From contig SHXQ01000015.1 in NCBI GenBank assembly GCA_009693255.1, positions 1 through 35,481 of the forward strand: 35,481 nucleotides of DNA, read 5' to 3'. How positions within the stretch are numbered: the first letter of the stretch is position 1; every line of letters starts with the position of its first letter. The DNA comes from Methylotenera sp. (GTDB lineage Bacteria > Pseudomonadota > Gammaproteobacteria > Burkholderiales > Methylophilaceae). This document shows positions 10,053 to 19,500 of this stretch, in pieces. The notes beneath the pieces were generated by a model. It was given only the letters and a program-made list of their open reading frames with translations. It had not been told where the DNA came from and did no database searches. Both the position numbers and the translations under genes were made by a program.

Positions 10053-11189
10053 CTAGAAACCTGTTTTAAAACGCGTAAACAGGCGCGTCATGGTTCGGCG
10101 CGTATTGTTATCCACATTGCCTGGTGGAATCAATTTAGCCACATCTGCCGCAGGTAGAAAGATGGTTTTATTGTTCTTGATTTCAGGGCTCACAAACGTC
10201 ATTGCAGCTTTGTTAGGATTTGCATAAGTCACCGCATTGGTCAAACCGGCATGCACTTCAGCCTTCATGATGTAATTAATAAACTGATGCGCATTGTTCG
10301 GATGTGCGGCATCGGCCGTGATGGCCATGGTGTCCATAAACAGTAAACCACCAGTTTTAGGCACTAAGGCAATAATATTTTGCGCTGATTTATTTTCAAT
10401 TGACCGCTTACGTGCCAAGTTAAAGTCCCCCGCCCAACCTAATGCCACGCATATTTGACCGCTGGCTAGGTCTTCAATTTGCCCCCCAGAGTTAAAGCGT
10501 TTAATGTCTGGACGCACCTTTTTAAGCAGTTCAAAGGCGGCTTGATAGTCTGCTGTATTTTTACTATAGGGGTCTTTAGCTAGATAATGTAAAGCGATGG
10601 GGAAAACTTCTGCGGCAGTATCTAACATGGTAATACCACAGGATTTTAGCTTAGTCGTGTATTGGGGATCAAAAACCAAATCCCAAGCATTGTCTGGCAT
10701 CGGGGTCGTGCCCAAGGCTTTTTTAACTTGATCAACGTTAATACCTACCGTGGTGTAACTCCATAACCAATCCACTAAATAAGCATTACCTGGATCAAAC
10801 GCCTCCATCTGTTTCAACATGCCGGCGTCTAAGTTTTTCCAATTAGGTAATTGTTTTTTATCTAGCTTTTGAAATAGCCCGCCCTTGATTTGTAGCCTCG
10901 CCCAGCTTGACGAGGGGACGACAATGTCATATCCCGTTTTTCTAGCAATTAACTTCGCATGCAAAATTTCATTGCTATCAAAAATATCGTAACGCACCTT
11001 AATGCCGGTTTCTTTTTCAAAATTAGGGATCGTCTCTGGCGCCAGATAATCTGACCAATTATAGATATTAAGCACTTTTTCTTCTGCCGCGGCATAACTT
11101 GTTGTCGCATAAGCCAAACTAACGCATAAACCTAGCAAAGCTCTTAATACACTTTGCTTAAGCAAGCGGTTATTAAATAGTGCGTGCAT
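10053..11189 (-). CDS. potF: Periplasmic putrescine-binding protein PotF
   Basis: The periplasmic receptor that delivers putrescine to PotHI-PotG. From the ATG at 11187-11189 (GGGGAT eight bases upstream, better than the TTG at 11204) it is 378 aa. A signal peptide ends near residue 33 (ATTSYA|AAEEK). Residues that I recall as ligands in E. coli PotF appear at a constant offset of about eight: W45-S46-D47-Y48, S93, W252 and D255 (LGWAGDF), F284 and D286 (LLFMDTM), and Y322. This favours putrescine over spermidine as ligand, by inference. It is first in the operon; a dyad sequence lies upstream. Confidence 0.95.
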   Translation of the reverse strand: MHALFNNRLLKQSVLRALLGLCVSLAYATTSYAAAEEKVLNIYNWSDYLAPETIPNFEKETGIKVRYDIFDSNEILHAKLIARKTGYDIVVPSSSWARLQIKGGLFQKLDKKQLPNWKNLDAGMLKQMEAFDPGNAYLVDWLWSYTTVGINVDQVKKALGTTPMPDNAWDLVFDPQYTTKLKSCGITMLDTAAEVFPIALHYLAKDPYSKNTADYQAAFELLKKVRPDIKRFNSGGQIEDLASGQICVALGWAGDFNLARKRSIENKSAQNIIALVPKTGGLLFMDTMAITADAAHPNNAHQFINYIMKAEVHAGLTNAVTYANPNKAAMTFVSPEIKNNKTIFLPAADVAKLIPPGNVDNNTRRTMTRLFTRFKTGF

Positions 11190-11240
11190 TACAACTATCC
11201 CCAAAATAAAAGCTAAAAATCAAACATGATAATAATTCTA

Positions 11241-11259
11241 ACATGTTCAAATCACATGT
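11241..11259. promoter_or_regulatory. ACATGT-N7-ACATGT dyad upstream of potF, possible operator
   Basis: Two copies of the palindromic hexamer ACATGT (11241-11246 and 11254-11259) form a 19-bp dyad 52 bases upstream of the potF ATG. On the minus strand a TAGAAT (11235-11240) could be a -10 box just downstream, placing the dyad in the spacer of a weak promoter (-35 CATTAC). No known regulator is assigned. Confidence 0.3.
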
Positions 11260-11277
11260 AATGCAAGATTGGTGAGC

Positions 11278-11316
11278 GTCAGCGTACTGTATTAACGTAC
11301 CAAACCCTATGCTGAC
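11278..11316. repeat. Hairpin in the potF upstream region
   Basis: GTCAGCGTA (11278-11286) pairs with TATGCTGAC (11308-11316), nine pairs with one G-U if read on the plus strand, around a 21-base loop. No convincing U-run follows on either strand. Function unknown; it may be the tail of the decayed gene region. Confidence 0.45.
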
Positions 11317-11350
11317 CTTTTCTGCAGCTCTTCTGGAGTTTTTTATCTAG

Positions 11351-11593
11351 CTAGCCTGCCGCATTAACCAAGTCCATGCGACTACTGTGCCCGTGAGCCA
11401 ATATGTCTATCGATTGGCAGAAGTAATTCAAGCGATTATTAGCCTCTACTATATTAAAGCTGGCATGACAAGCAATGCAGTTTTTCATAAGTTGATCCAG
11501 CTGATCACGGCTATGTACAGGATCATTCAACTGTAATGCGTCCGATGAAATTTGATCAAACTACTGCCTTGTCGCAAACCACAGCGTTTTCAT
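11351..11593 (-). pseudogene. Decayed cytochrome c-like gene fragment with a CXXCH heme motif
   Basis: Reading minus from an ATG at 11591-11593 the frame is [10 protein letters not shown], then an in-frame TAG (11561-11563), then a stretch ending in LMKNCIACHASFN (heme-binding CIACH, codons at 11465-11479) and a further 34 residues to a TAG at 11351-11353. Acidic-helical sequence with RDQLDQLMKNC just before CXXCH near the C-terminus resembles small periplasmic cytochromes with a C-terminal heme motif, and LWFA is found upstream of the heme site in one such family. Reasons to call it a remnant: the stop codon, no start codon between the stop and the heme motif other than the ATG directly before it, no signal peptide, and a short LWFA-to-CXXCH distance. 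A chance CXXCH cannot be excluded. Confidence 0.5.
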
Positions 11594-11711
11594 GGCAAGC
11601 GTAATTTTGGCTAACAAAGCGCCTGGCGTGCTGGCAATAGAAGCAGCATTTTTAAAAGCAAAATTTAAGGTAAAATGTCGACCTTGCCTTAATTCAAAGA
11701 CTAAAGTTCAC

Positions 11712-13301
11712 ATGTCATCCCTAGCCCCGACTGCCTTGCAACTCGAAATTAAACGCCGTCGAACCTTTGCCATTATTTCGCACCCTGATGCCGGTAAAAC
11801 GACCTTAACTGAAAAATTGCTATGGTTCGGTGGTGCGATTCAGGTGGCTGGTGAAGTGCGTGGGCGCAAAGCGTCACGCCATGCCACATCGGACTGGATG
11901 GAACTAGAAAAGCAACGCGGCATTTCAGTCACTTCCTCGGTCATGCAGTTTCCCTACCGTGAACACATGGTTAACTTGCTCGACACACCCGGCCATGATG
12001 ACTTTTCAGAAGATACCTATAGAACACTGACGGCTGTTGACTCGGCCGTGATGGTGATTGACGCAGTTAATGGTGTGGAAGCGCAAACGATTAAACTACT
12101 CAACGTTTGTCGAATGCGCGATACGCCGATTATCACGTTTATTAACAAACTAGACCGTGAAAGTCGCGAGCCAATTGAATTGCTCGATGAGATTGAAACA
12201 ACCTTAGGCATGGAATGCGCGCCGATGACTTGGCCGATTGGCATGGGAAAAAGCTTTCGTGGCGTTTATAACCTCTACACCGATACCATTTCATTTTTTG
12301 ATCCGCGGGCGGATAAAGGCACTTCTGAAATTATTCAGGGTTTAGATAACCCACGCCTAGATGAACTGCTAGGTCGGGTGGCAGAAGAGTTACGCGTTAA
12401 CGTGGAGTTGGTGCGTGGTGCTTCACACACTTTTGATGCGGCGCGCTATTTAAGCGGCAAACAAACCCCGGTATATTTTGGCTCTGCCATTAACAATTTT
12501 GGCGTGCAATCTTTACTTGATGCGGTAGTAGACCTGTCCCCTGCACCACTGGCACGCAATACCGCTAGTCGGATTGTGGCGCCAGATGAAAATAAATTCT
12601 CAGGCTTTGTGTTTAAGATTCAAGCTAATATGGACCCCAAACATCGCGATCGCATTGCCTTTTTACGCGTGTGTTCTGGCCGCTTTGAACGTGGCATGAA
12701 AATCAAACAAGTCACCACCGGAAAACTCATGGCGGTGAATAACGCCATCACCTTTATGGCGCAAGACCGTACCACCATGGACGAAGCGTATTCTGGCGAT
12801 ATTATTGGCATACCCAACCACGGCACCATTAAAGTGGGCGATACTTTTAGCGAGGGCGAAGCAATCAAATTTACCGGCATACCGTCATTTGCCCCAGAGT
12901 TTTTCCGGCGCGCACGCTTAAAAAATCCACTAAAAATGAAACAGTTACAAAAAGGTCTGCAACAATTGGCTGAGGAAGGCGCTTCACAGCTATTTCGCCC
13001 GTTATTATCCAACGATCTTATTTTAGGTGCGGTCGGCATGCTGCAATTTGAAGTGGTCGCGCATCGCCTAGAGCATGAGTATGGTGTGGATATTGTGTTT
13101 GAAAATTTCGACTGCTATACCGCTAGATGGTTACGCGGCAAAGATGCGGATTTAAGCGCGATTGCTGATAAATATGGTTTTAACGTGGCCTTAGATGGTG
13201 CAGAAGAATATGTTTACCTTGCGCCAAACCGCGTTAACTTACAAATGGCGCAAGAGCGCTATCCAGATATTGAGTTTTTAGAAACGCGTGAAATCATCTA
13301 A
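11712..13301 (+). CDS. prfC: Peptide chain release factor 3
   Basis: RF3 is the GTPase that recycles RF1/RF2 from the ribosome after termination. From ATG 11712 the protein is 529 aa, the length of E. coli RF3. GTPase motifs are in order: [13 protein letters not shown] (P-loop), the switch I region with [18 protein letters not shown] (G3) and NKLDRE (G4). The RF3-specific parts follow: [27 protein letters not shown] and [31 protein letters not shown]. The frame is open back to 11592, but the extra 40 residues are unlike the family. The ribosome binding site is weak. Confidence 0.97.
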   Translation: MSSLAPTALQLEIKRRRTFAIISHPDAGKTTLTEKLLWFGGAIQVAGEVRGRKASRHATSDWMELEKQRGISVTSSVMQFPYREHMVNLLDTPGHDDFSEDTYRTLTAVDSAVMVIDAVNGVEAQTIKLLNVCRMRDTPIITFINKLDRESREPIELLDEIETTLGMECAPMTWPIGMGKSFRGVYNLYTDTISFFDPRADKGTSEIIQGLDNPRLDELLGRVAEELRVNVELVRGASHTFDAARYLSGKQTPVYFGSAINNFGVQSLLDAVVDLSPAPLARNTASRIVAPDENKFSGFVFKIQANMDPKHRDRIAFLRVCSGRFERGMKIKQVTTGKLMAVNNAITFMAQDRTTMDEAYSGDIIGIPNHGTIKVGDTFSEGEAIKFTGIPSFAPEFFRRARLKNPLKMKQLQKGLQQLAEEGASQLFRPLLSNDLILGAVGMLQFEVVAHRLEHEYGVDIVFENFDCYTARWLRGKDADLSAIADKYGFNVALDGAEEYVYLAPNRVNLQMAQERYPDIEFLETREII

Positions 13302-13310
13302 GTTACTCTA

Positions 13311-13336
13311 GTCATGCCCGCGTAAGTGGGAATGAC
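13311..13336. repeat. REP-like extragenic palindrome after prfC
   Basis: Arms GTCATGCCCGC (13311-13321) and GTGGGAATGAC (13326-13336) are complementary at 9 of 11 positions around the loop GTAA. It closely resembles the GTCATTCCCGC...GCGGGAATGAC palindromes dispersed in many proteobacterial genomes. It begins nine bases after the prfC stop and may act as a 3' stabiliser or weak terminator; there is no U-run. Confidence 0.65.
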
Positions 13337-13367
13337 CAGTCTGAGACTTTTTGGTATCATCATTTTA

Positions 13368-13769
13368 GTGAAAAACCTCACCCAAAATCCCTGCCCCTGT
13401 GAAAGCGGCAATCCCTATAGCAGCTGTTGCCAGCCCTATCATCAAGGCTTAGCCGCACCCACCTCACTAGCGCTTATGCGCTCACGCTATACCGCTTTTG
13501 TATTTGGTTTAGAAGATTATCTACTGAAAACTTGGCACCCAGACACGCGCCCTTCCTTCCTCAACTTGGCCGATGACCCAGCAACGCAATGGCTAGGCCT
13601 GCAAATAAAACGCGTTGAAAACACGAGTGAAGAAAGTGGAATTGTAGAATTTGTGGCGCGCTACAAAATAGCTGGCAAAGCAACAAGGTTGCATGAATTA
13701 AGCGAGTTTATCTACACAGACAATCGTTGGTACTATTTAACGGGTAGCAATCCCAACGTGCAATTGTAA
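13368..13769 (+). CDS. YchJ-like UPF0225 family protein with an N-terminal SEC-C zinc motif
   Basis: A small cytoplasmic protein of unknown function. The N-terminus carries the SEC-C zinc motif CPC...CC (from the chosen start C9, C11, C20, C21), followed by the family core MRSRYTAFVFGLEDYLLKTWHP and a C-terminal SNTF2-like fold ending FVARYKI...WYYLTG. E. coli YchJ has a second SEC-C at its C-terminus; here the protein ends at about 133 aa without it. The start is uncertain. I choose GTG 13368-13370 because the YchJ family begins a few residues before CPC; the frame runs back to GTG 13326 and ATG 13332, which lie inside the REP-like palindrome. Confidence 0.85.
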   Translation: MKNLTQNPCPCESGNPYSSCCQPYHQGLAAPTSLALMRSRYTAFVFGLEDYLLKTWHPDTRPSFLNLADDPATQWLGLQIKRVENTSEESGIVEFVARYKIAGKATRLHELSEFIYTDNRWYYLTGSNPNVQL

Positions 13770-13809
13770 CGTCGTGGAAATCAACAGCCATTTTCATACC
13801 ATTCAAACG

Positions 13810-14376
13810 TTAGACGTTAGCAAACGCCTCACATAACTGACTTAATAACTGGCCAAACAAAGGCGTTACTTCTTCTTTATCGTGTGGGCTTTCATCATCG
13901 GTGCCGGCGATCACAAAGGCGACCGTTAGCTTATCTAGATTCTCTCTAAACTCCGTCCAATGCTCAGCTTCGGCATCGCCTATTAGTTGAAACTTATGAA
14001 AGCCTGATTCAATAATCTCTAGCAATTCAGCGTCTGGCAAGCCGGCGAATAAGGTTTTAGCAATGGTAATTTGTGCTGCGGCTAAGTTAGGCGCAATATC
14101 TTCTTGGGCTAATGGCGTGGTAAAAAATGCGTAGGCTAGCAGCGCGTAAGCTTGATAGACACTCAACATATCAAAGTTTTCAGTGCGCTCGGCTAATGGT
14201 GAGCGTTCTGCGGCTTGAATCGCCTTAAAGGTGACATAGCAACTTAAATAGTCCGCTGCCGCCAAGGCATCATAATCATTTAAGTCAGTATTTGGTTTAG
14301 CTTCATCGTCACGCAATGTTTCGGCCAAGCACAACGCATGCATGAGTTTAATGCGTTTTGAATATTTAATTTCCAT
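13810..14376 (-). CDS. Acidic helical protein of unknown function
   Basis: I do not recognise this 188-aa protein. It is rich in alanine, leucine and acidic residues and appears mostly alpha-helical, with no signal peptide, no membrane segment and no known motif; a cytoplasmic location is likely. The start is well supported: AAGGA lies seven bases upstream of the ATG. It converges with the ychJ-like gene (40 bp between stops) and lies 102 bp downstream of the yheS-like gene on the same strand, separated from it by a small hairpin. Length, good ribosome binding site and codon use like its neighbours all point to a real gene. Confidence 0.8.
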   Translation of the reverse strand: MEIKYSKRIKLMHALCLAETLRDDEAKPNTDLNDYDALAAADYLSCYVTFKAIQAAERSPLAERTENFDMLSVYQAYALLAYAFFTTPLAQEDIAPNLAAAQITIAKTLFAGLPDAELLEIIESGFHKFQLIGDAEAEHWTEFRENLDKLTVAFVIAGTDDESPHDKEEVTPLFGQLLSQLCEAFANV

Positions 14377-14435
14377 ATTGAGTCCTTGTAGAGTTCTAAA
14401 TTATTAATTTACCTGACTTAAATCCTAAGTTCATC

Positions 14436-14453
14436 GAAGGTCGATGCCTTCGA
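14436..14453. repeat. Small perfect hairpin between yheS and the unknown gene
   Basis: CGAAGG (14436-14441) pairs with CCTTCG (14448-14453) around a six-base loop, followed by ACAGACTC. The CTTCGACAG context resembles dispersed extragenic palindromes of proteobacteria. It may end or attenuate the yheS transcript, but no T-run follows. Confidence 0.5.
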
Positions 14454-14478
14454 CAGACTCGTAATCCTAAAAACGGTG

Positions 14479-16383
14479 TTAATCCAGCGCGGGTATTGCT
14501 TCTAGCATTTCATGTAAGGCCAACCAGCGCTCTTCCGCCACTTCTGTTTGATGCGCTAGTTCAGCTTGCTTTTTCAGTAATTGCTGTAGCTCTGTTTTAT
14601 CCGTCGCAGTATAAAGTGCGCTATCATTCAAGCGTTCATCACAGCCTTTTTTGTCAGCTTGCCACTTAGCAATATTGAGCTCTAACTGCTCAACCTCTTT
14701 TACTAGTGGTCGGCGTTCAGCAATTCTAGCTTGCCGCTCGGCTTTATTCACAGCACGGTCATTCTTGCTTGGTTTTTCATCAACCATCGCCTGTACCGCT
14801 TGTTTATCTTTTATGCGTTGCTCGTTTAACCACTGACTATAGCCCTCTAAATCGCTCTCAAACGGCTCAGCTTTACCATCCGCCACCAGTATAAATTCAT
14901 CACAACTGGCGCGCAGCAAGGCTCTATCATGTGAAACTAAAATCACACCACCTTCATAATCTTGTAGCGCTAACGTTAAGGCATGGCGCATCTCAAGGTC
15001 TAAATGGTTGGTTGGTTCATCTAGCAACAGTAAGTTCGGGCGTGCCCAAATCAATAAAGCCAAGGCTAAGCGGGACTTTTCACCGCCTGAAAAATTAGCG
15101 CAAGCTGAACGCGCCATTTCACCCTTAAAATCAAAGCCTCCTAAAAAATTCAGATGTTCTTGCTCACGGGTGAGTGGGTCAAGTTTTAACATATGCTGCA
15201 AGGGTGATTCATCTGGGCGCAGTTGCTCTAGTTGGTGCTGGGCAAAGTAGCCTATATTTAAGTCCTTGCCTTCCACGCGCTTACCTGTTAAGGGCTTTAA
15301 TTCATTGGCCAACAATTTAATGAGCGTGGTTTTACCTGCGCCATTACGCCCTAACAAGCCGATGCGCTCACCAGGCCTGATGGCTAACGCAATGTTTTTA
15401 ATTAAGGCGATATTGTTGTAGCCAACAGACATGTCGTCTAATACCAATAGTGGATCTGGCGCAGCAATCGGCGCTCTAAATTCAAAATTAAATTGCGAAT
15501 CCACATGGGCGGCAGAAATCATTTCCATGCGCTCTAGCGCCTTAATGCGACTTTGCGCCTGTCGTGCTTTGGTGGCCTGCACCCGAAAGCGATCAATATA
15601 ACTGTGTAAATGCGCAACCTTGCGCTGCTGCTTTTCAAACATGGCTTGTTGCAAGGCTAACTTTTCTGCCCGCTGCCGCTCAAAATCAGAGTAACCACCG
15701 CGATATAGCGTCAGCGTTTGTTGTTCAATATGGGCAATATGATTGACAATCGCATCTAAAAAATCTCTATCATGCGAAATCAATAACAGCGTACCGCGAT
15801 AGCTTTGTAACCAGCCTTCTAGCCAAATCACCGCATCTAAGTCTAAGTGATTGGTCGGCTCATCGAGCAATAACAAATCTGAGCGGCACATTAAAGCACG
15901 CGCTAAATTTAAGCGCACCCGCCATCCACCCGAAAAAGTAGAAACCGCTTGCTGCAAATTGGCTTGACTAAAGCCTAAACCGCTCAACAACTCTGCTGCG
16001 CGGGCTTTAGCACTGTAGCCCTCAATATCCATCAATCGATGATGCAATTCGGCAATCAACTCCCCTTGATGATTAGCTTCTGCCGCGACCAATGCCGCCT
16101 CTATACTACGCAACTCAGCATCACCATCTAACACAAACTCAATAGCGGGCATGGCCAGTGCTGGCGTTTCTTGCGCCACATGCGCGATCACCCAAGCTGC
16201 CGGCATTTCCAAATTGCCTGCTTCTAATTGCATTTCACCACGCAATAAAGCAAAAATAGATGACTTTCCGGCGCCATTGGCGCCAGTTAAGCCAACCTTA
16301 TGGCCAGGATGCAGTTGCAAAGAGGCGGCTTGAATAAGAATTTTTAAGCCGCGAACTAGGGTAAGTTGTTTGAATTGAATCAA
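14479..16383 (-). CDS. yheS: ABC-F family ATPase, YheS type
   Basis: A ribosome-associated ATPase of the ABC-F class, with two nucleotide-binding domains and no membrane segments. NBD1 has Walker A GANGAGKSS (about residue 34), signature FSGGWRVRLNLARAL and Walker B LLLLDEPTNHLDLD. The linker has YIDRFRVQATKARQAQSRIKAL, the family's P-site tRNA-interaction region. NBD2 has GRNGAGKTT, FSGGEKSRLALALLIW and LLLLDEPTNHLDLE. A charged C-terminal coiled-coil extension follows. The start sequence MIQFKQLTLVRG and the length of 634 aa closely match E. coli YheS. The start codon appears to be TTG (16381-16383), with no clear ribosome binding site. ABC-F proteins act on stalled or translating ribosomes; a specific role here is inferred. 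Confidence 0.95.
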   Translation of the reverse strand: MIQFKQLTLVRGLKILIQAASLQLHPGHKVGLTGANGAGKSSIFALLRGEMQLEAGNLEMPAAWVIAHVAQETPALAMPAIEFVLDGDAELRSIEAALVAAEANHQGELIAELHHRLMDIEGYSAKARAAELLSGLGFSQANLQQAVSTFSGGWRVRLNLARALMCRSDLLLLDEPTNHLDLDAVIWLEGWLQSYRGTLLLISHDRDFLDAIVNHIAHIEQQTLTLYRGGYSDFERQRAEKLALQQAMFEKQQRKVAHLHSYIDRFRVQATKARQAQSRIKALERMEMISAAHVDSQFNFEFRAPIAAPDPLLVLDDMSVGYNNIALIKNIALAIRPGERIGLLGRNGAGKTTLIKLLANELKPLTGKRVEGKDLNIGYFAQHQLEQLRPDESPLQHMLKLDPLTREQEHLNFLGGFDFKGEMARSACANFSGGEKSRLALALLIWARPNLLLLDEPTNHLDLEMRHALTLALQDYEGGVILVSHDRALLRASCDEFILVADGKAEPFESDLEGYSQWLNEQRIKDKQAVQAMVDEKPSKNDRAVNKAERQARIAERRPLVKEVEQLELNIAKWQADKKGCDERLNDSALYTATDKTELQQLLKKQAELAHQTEVAEERWLALHEMLEAIPALD

Positions 16384-16582
16384 GTGGTAACCGGTTAAAT
16401 TAAGTGTACGCTTAGCAAATCTGCGCTAGGCGACATTCTAAATGACAAAGACACTATTCTAAAATAATTTCGCGTCTGGGTTTTACGCAATCAAAAGCCT
16501 AGCTATTTGTTTGTTATGCGCAATATTGCAGTAAACTAATGCCTTAGTTAATGCACTCTATTTAAAGCCCAATCAAACCACT

Positions 16583-19500
16583 ATGGTCAAAAAATCTCTG
16601 CTTTTGATTTATCGCCTCGCATTCTGGCTTATCAGCATTGCCGTCATTACCTTAGTGTTTACCGCCTTAGCCATTCAGTTTTTAGTCTTCCCTAATATAG
16701 ACCACTACAAAAACAATATTGCCACTTTTGCCAGCGCTGCCACTAAGCAAAAAGTAGTGATTGGCAATATCAAAGTCGGCTGGCAAGGGTTTAATCCGCA
16801 TTTAGCTGTATCAAACATTGATATTTATGATGCGCAAAACCGCCCTGCGCTACAGCTTAAAAATACCGATGTGTCATTGTCTTGGCTAAGTATTCCTTTG
16901 CTAGAGCCGCACCTAGCCAATTTAACGGTTCGTACACCAGAACTCACGATTCGCCGCACCAGCAATGGCGATATTTTTGTGGCTGGCATCCGTATGCAAA
17001 GCCCAGCTAAGCCAGATTTAGCCAATTGGCTATTGCGGCAAACGCAATTTGAAGTGCTTAACGCTAAAGTGATCTGGTTAGATGAAATGCGGGGTGCCCC
17101 CGCTTTAAGTTTAGATAAGCTTAATTTACAAGTCATCAGCCCACCATGGAAAAAACTGCTTAAAAATCATCGGTTGATACTAAGCGCAGTGCCTTCTACC
17201 GGCACGCTCTCACCCATCACAATTAACGCCAATGTGTACGGTAACGACATTAGCCAACCAACAGAGTGGCATGGTAGCGCCGAGGCCGTATTGCAAAACG
17301 CCACCCTCACCGCCTTTAAACCATGGCTTGACTATTCAATGTTAACGCACACGGTGGACTTACAATCAGGGACGGGTAGTGCACAAGTAAAAATTCAATT
17401 CGCAAAAGCGCAAGTGCAATCGATTGCAAGCAAGGTGGCTTTAGATCAGGTACAGATGCAATTTAAGGCGAATGCTGAGCCCGTTATTTTGAATAAGCTT
17501 GCGGGAGAACTGCGCTGGAAAAATGCGCCAACCGGTCAAACCTTCACCGTAAGTCACCTTAGCCTTAGCGCTAATAATGATTTGCACTTGCAAGACGCTT
17601 CAGGCGATTACGTCAACACGCTACAAGGGGATGATGCACTGCATATTAAACTAACCCATATTGATCTGGCATTTATTAATGCCTACTTAGGGCAATTGCC
17701 ATTAACGACAGATGCACTAGAAAAAATAGTGGGTTTATCGCCTACCGGTAAATTGGATGACTTAACGCTGAATTGGCAAGGCCAACAAGGCGCTACAAAA
17801 TCCTATCAACTGCAGGCAAAATTTAATGGCTTAGGCATACTGGCCTATGCAAAAAAACCCGGCTTTAGCAATTTATCTGGTGAGATTAAAGCCAATCAAA
17901 GCACCGGTAAAATCAGCCTAAATTCGGTAAATGCTATTTTGGACTTTAAAAACAGTCTGCGCTGGCCTATCCCAGTCGACCAGTTAGCGGGCGACATTAG
18001 TTGGCAAGTAAACGGCCTAGTCACTCACATTCAAGTCAGCCGACTCAATATCAGCAATCCACACCTGACTGGTACGATCAATGCCGAATACCTGATGGAT
18101 GCCGTCAAAGGTGACGCCCTTGATTTAACGGCTAAATTTAGTAAGGGCGATGCTAAATACGCGCTATTTTATTACCCGATTAATTTAGGTCAAACTACCT
18201 TGCATTGGCTAGACACCTCAATACTGTCAGGTCAGCTTGAAGATGTTAATGTGACCGTGAAAGGTCGTTTGGCTGATTTTCCGTTTGTTGATGGTAAAAA
18301 TAATCTCGACCCTAAATTAGGCTTATTTAGAGTAACAGCAAATATCAAGAATTGCGAAGTGGAGTATGGTATAGGCTGGCCAAACATAGAAGGCCTAGGG
18401 CTAGCCATGCTGTTTGAAGGCAAACGTATGGAATTGAATGCCAATGCTGGGCGTGTGCTTGGCAATCAAATTATTAAAAGCAAAACCACCATCGCCCAAT
18501 TAGATGCCGACGCGCCCATACTCAACATCGTGAACGAGCTTAAAGGCCCTGTCGCTGAGGGCATTAAGTTTGTGAATAAAAGCCCAGTACGCGAGGTCAC
18601 CCAAGGCTTTACCGAAGACTTAAACACTAGCGGTCAAGGTAAACTGAATTTGAGTTTAATGATCCCGATGCAAAATATTGAGTCTGCGCAATATAAAGGC
18701 CTCTACCAAATTTATAACGGTACGATGGAATCACCAAGCATTCCAACACTGACTGGCATTCACGGTTTGTTGGGGTTTACTGAAAGCAGTTTAACGGCAA
18801 AGAACATCAATGCCAGCGCGTTTGGCTCACCACTGACATTCAACATTAATTCTGGCAAAGATAAAATCATTTATATTGCCGCCAAGGGCAAAATGAATGG
18901 CGCCACAATTAAGCAAATATTAATGAGTAAAAATGCCGGCTCAACAAATACGAGCCCCTGGGGGAGTGGCGCGAACTACTTTACTGGAAGCGCAAACTGG
19001 ACAAGTGACATTACCATACAAAAACCACTGGTGAATATCGCCATCAATACCGACTTATTTGGCTTAAATTCACGCCTGCCCATTCCATTCAAAAAATCTG
19101 TCAGTGAGCATTTAAACCTACGCATTAATAAAAAACAGACCCCCAACAGCGACACCATTAACCTTAGCCTAGGCAATAGGCTCGCGGCAAAAATTATTCG
19201 GGCGCCCGAAAATGGCCAACTGAAATTTGACCACGGCTTTGTTCGCTTTAACGCTAATGCTAATGCTAACGACCTAAACACCAATCTTGAGCTGGGCAAA
19301 GTGAAAGGCCTACAAGTCTATGGCAACCTAGATTACCTTGATGCAGATGCCTGGCGCCGTGTACTGCATGATTTTTCTGGTGGCACTACGCAAGAGCCAT
19401 TAGTCGTACAAAAAATCGCACTCAACATCAATAAGCTAGATATATTTGATCGGCGTATTAATCAATTGAAAATCACCAATAACACTGATAAAGACGGCTT

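Larger units (their letters stand above)
11190..11711. other. Non-coding stretch between potF and prfC
   Basis: About 520 bases hold no intact gene. They contain a dyad and a hairpin near potF, then a decayed cytochrome c-like fragment on the minus strand. The last 120 bases are open in the prfC frame, but the encoded 40 residues are antisense to the decayed frame and unlike RF3, so they are not taken as protein. A T-run at 11339-11344 follows a weak imperfect stem; I do not call it a terminator because no plus-strand gene precedes it. Confidence 0.6.

Noticed and set aside
11324-11345. Stem plus TTTTTT that might be a terminator on the plus strand
   Set aside because: The stem is short with a mismatch, and no plus-strand gene precedes it.
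11592-11711. N-terminal 40-residue extension of RF3 in the open frame
   Set aside because: The sequence is unlike any RF3, lies over the decayed gene, and the ATG at 11712 gives the normal length.
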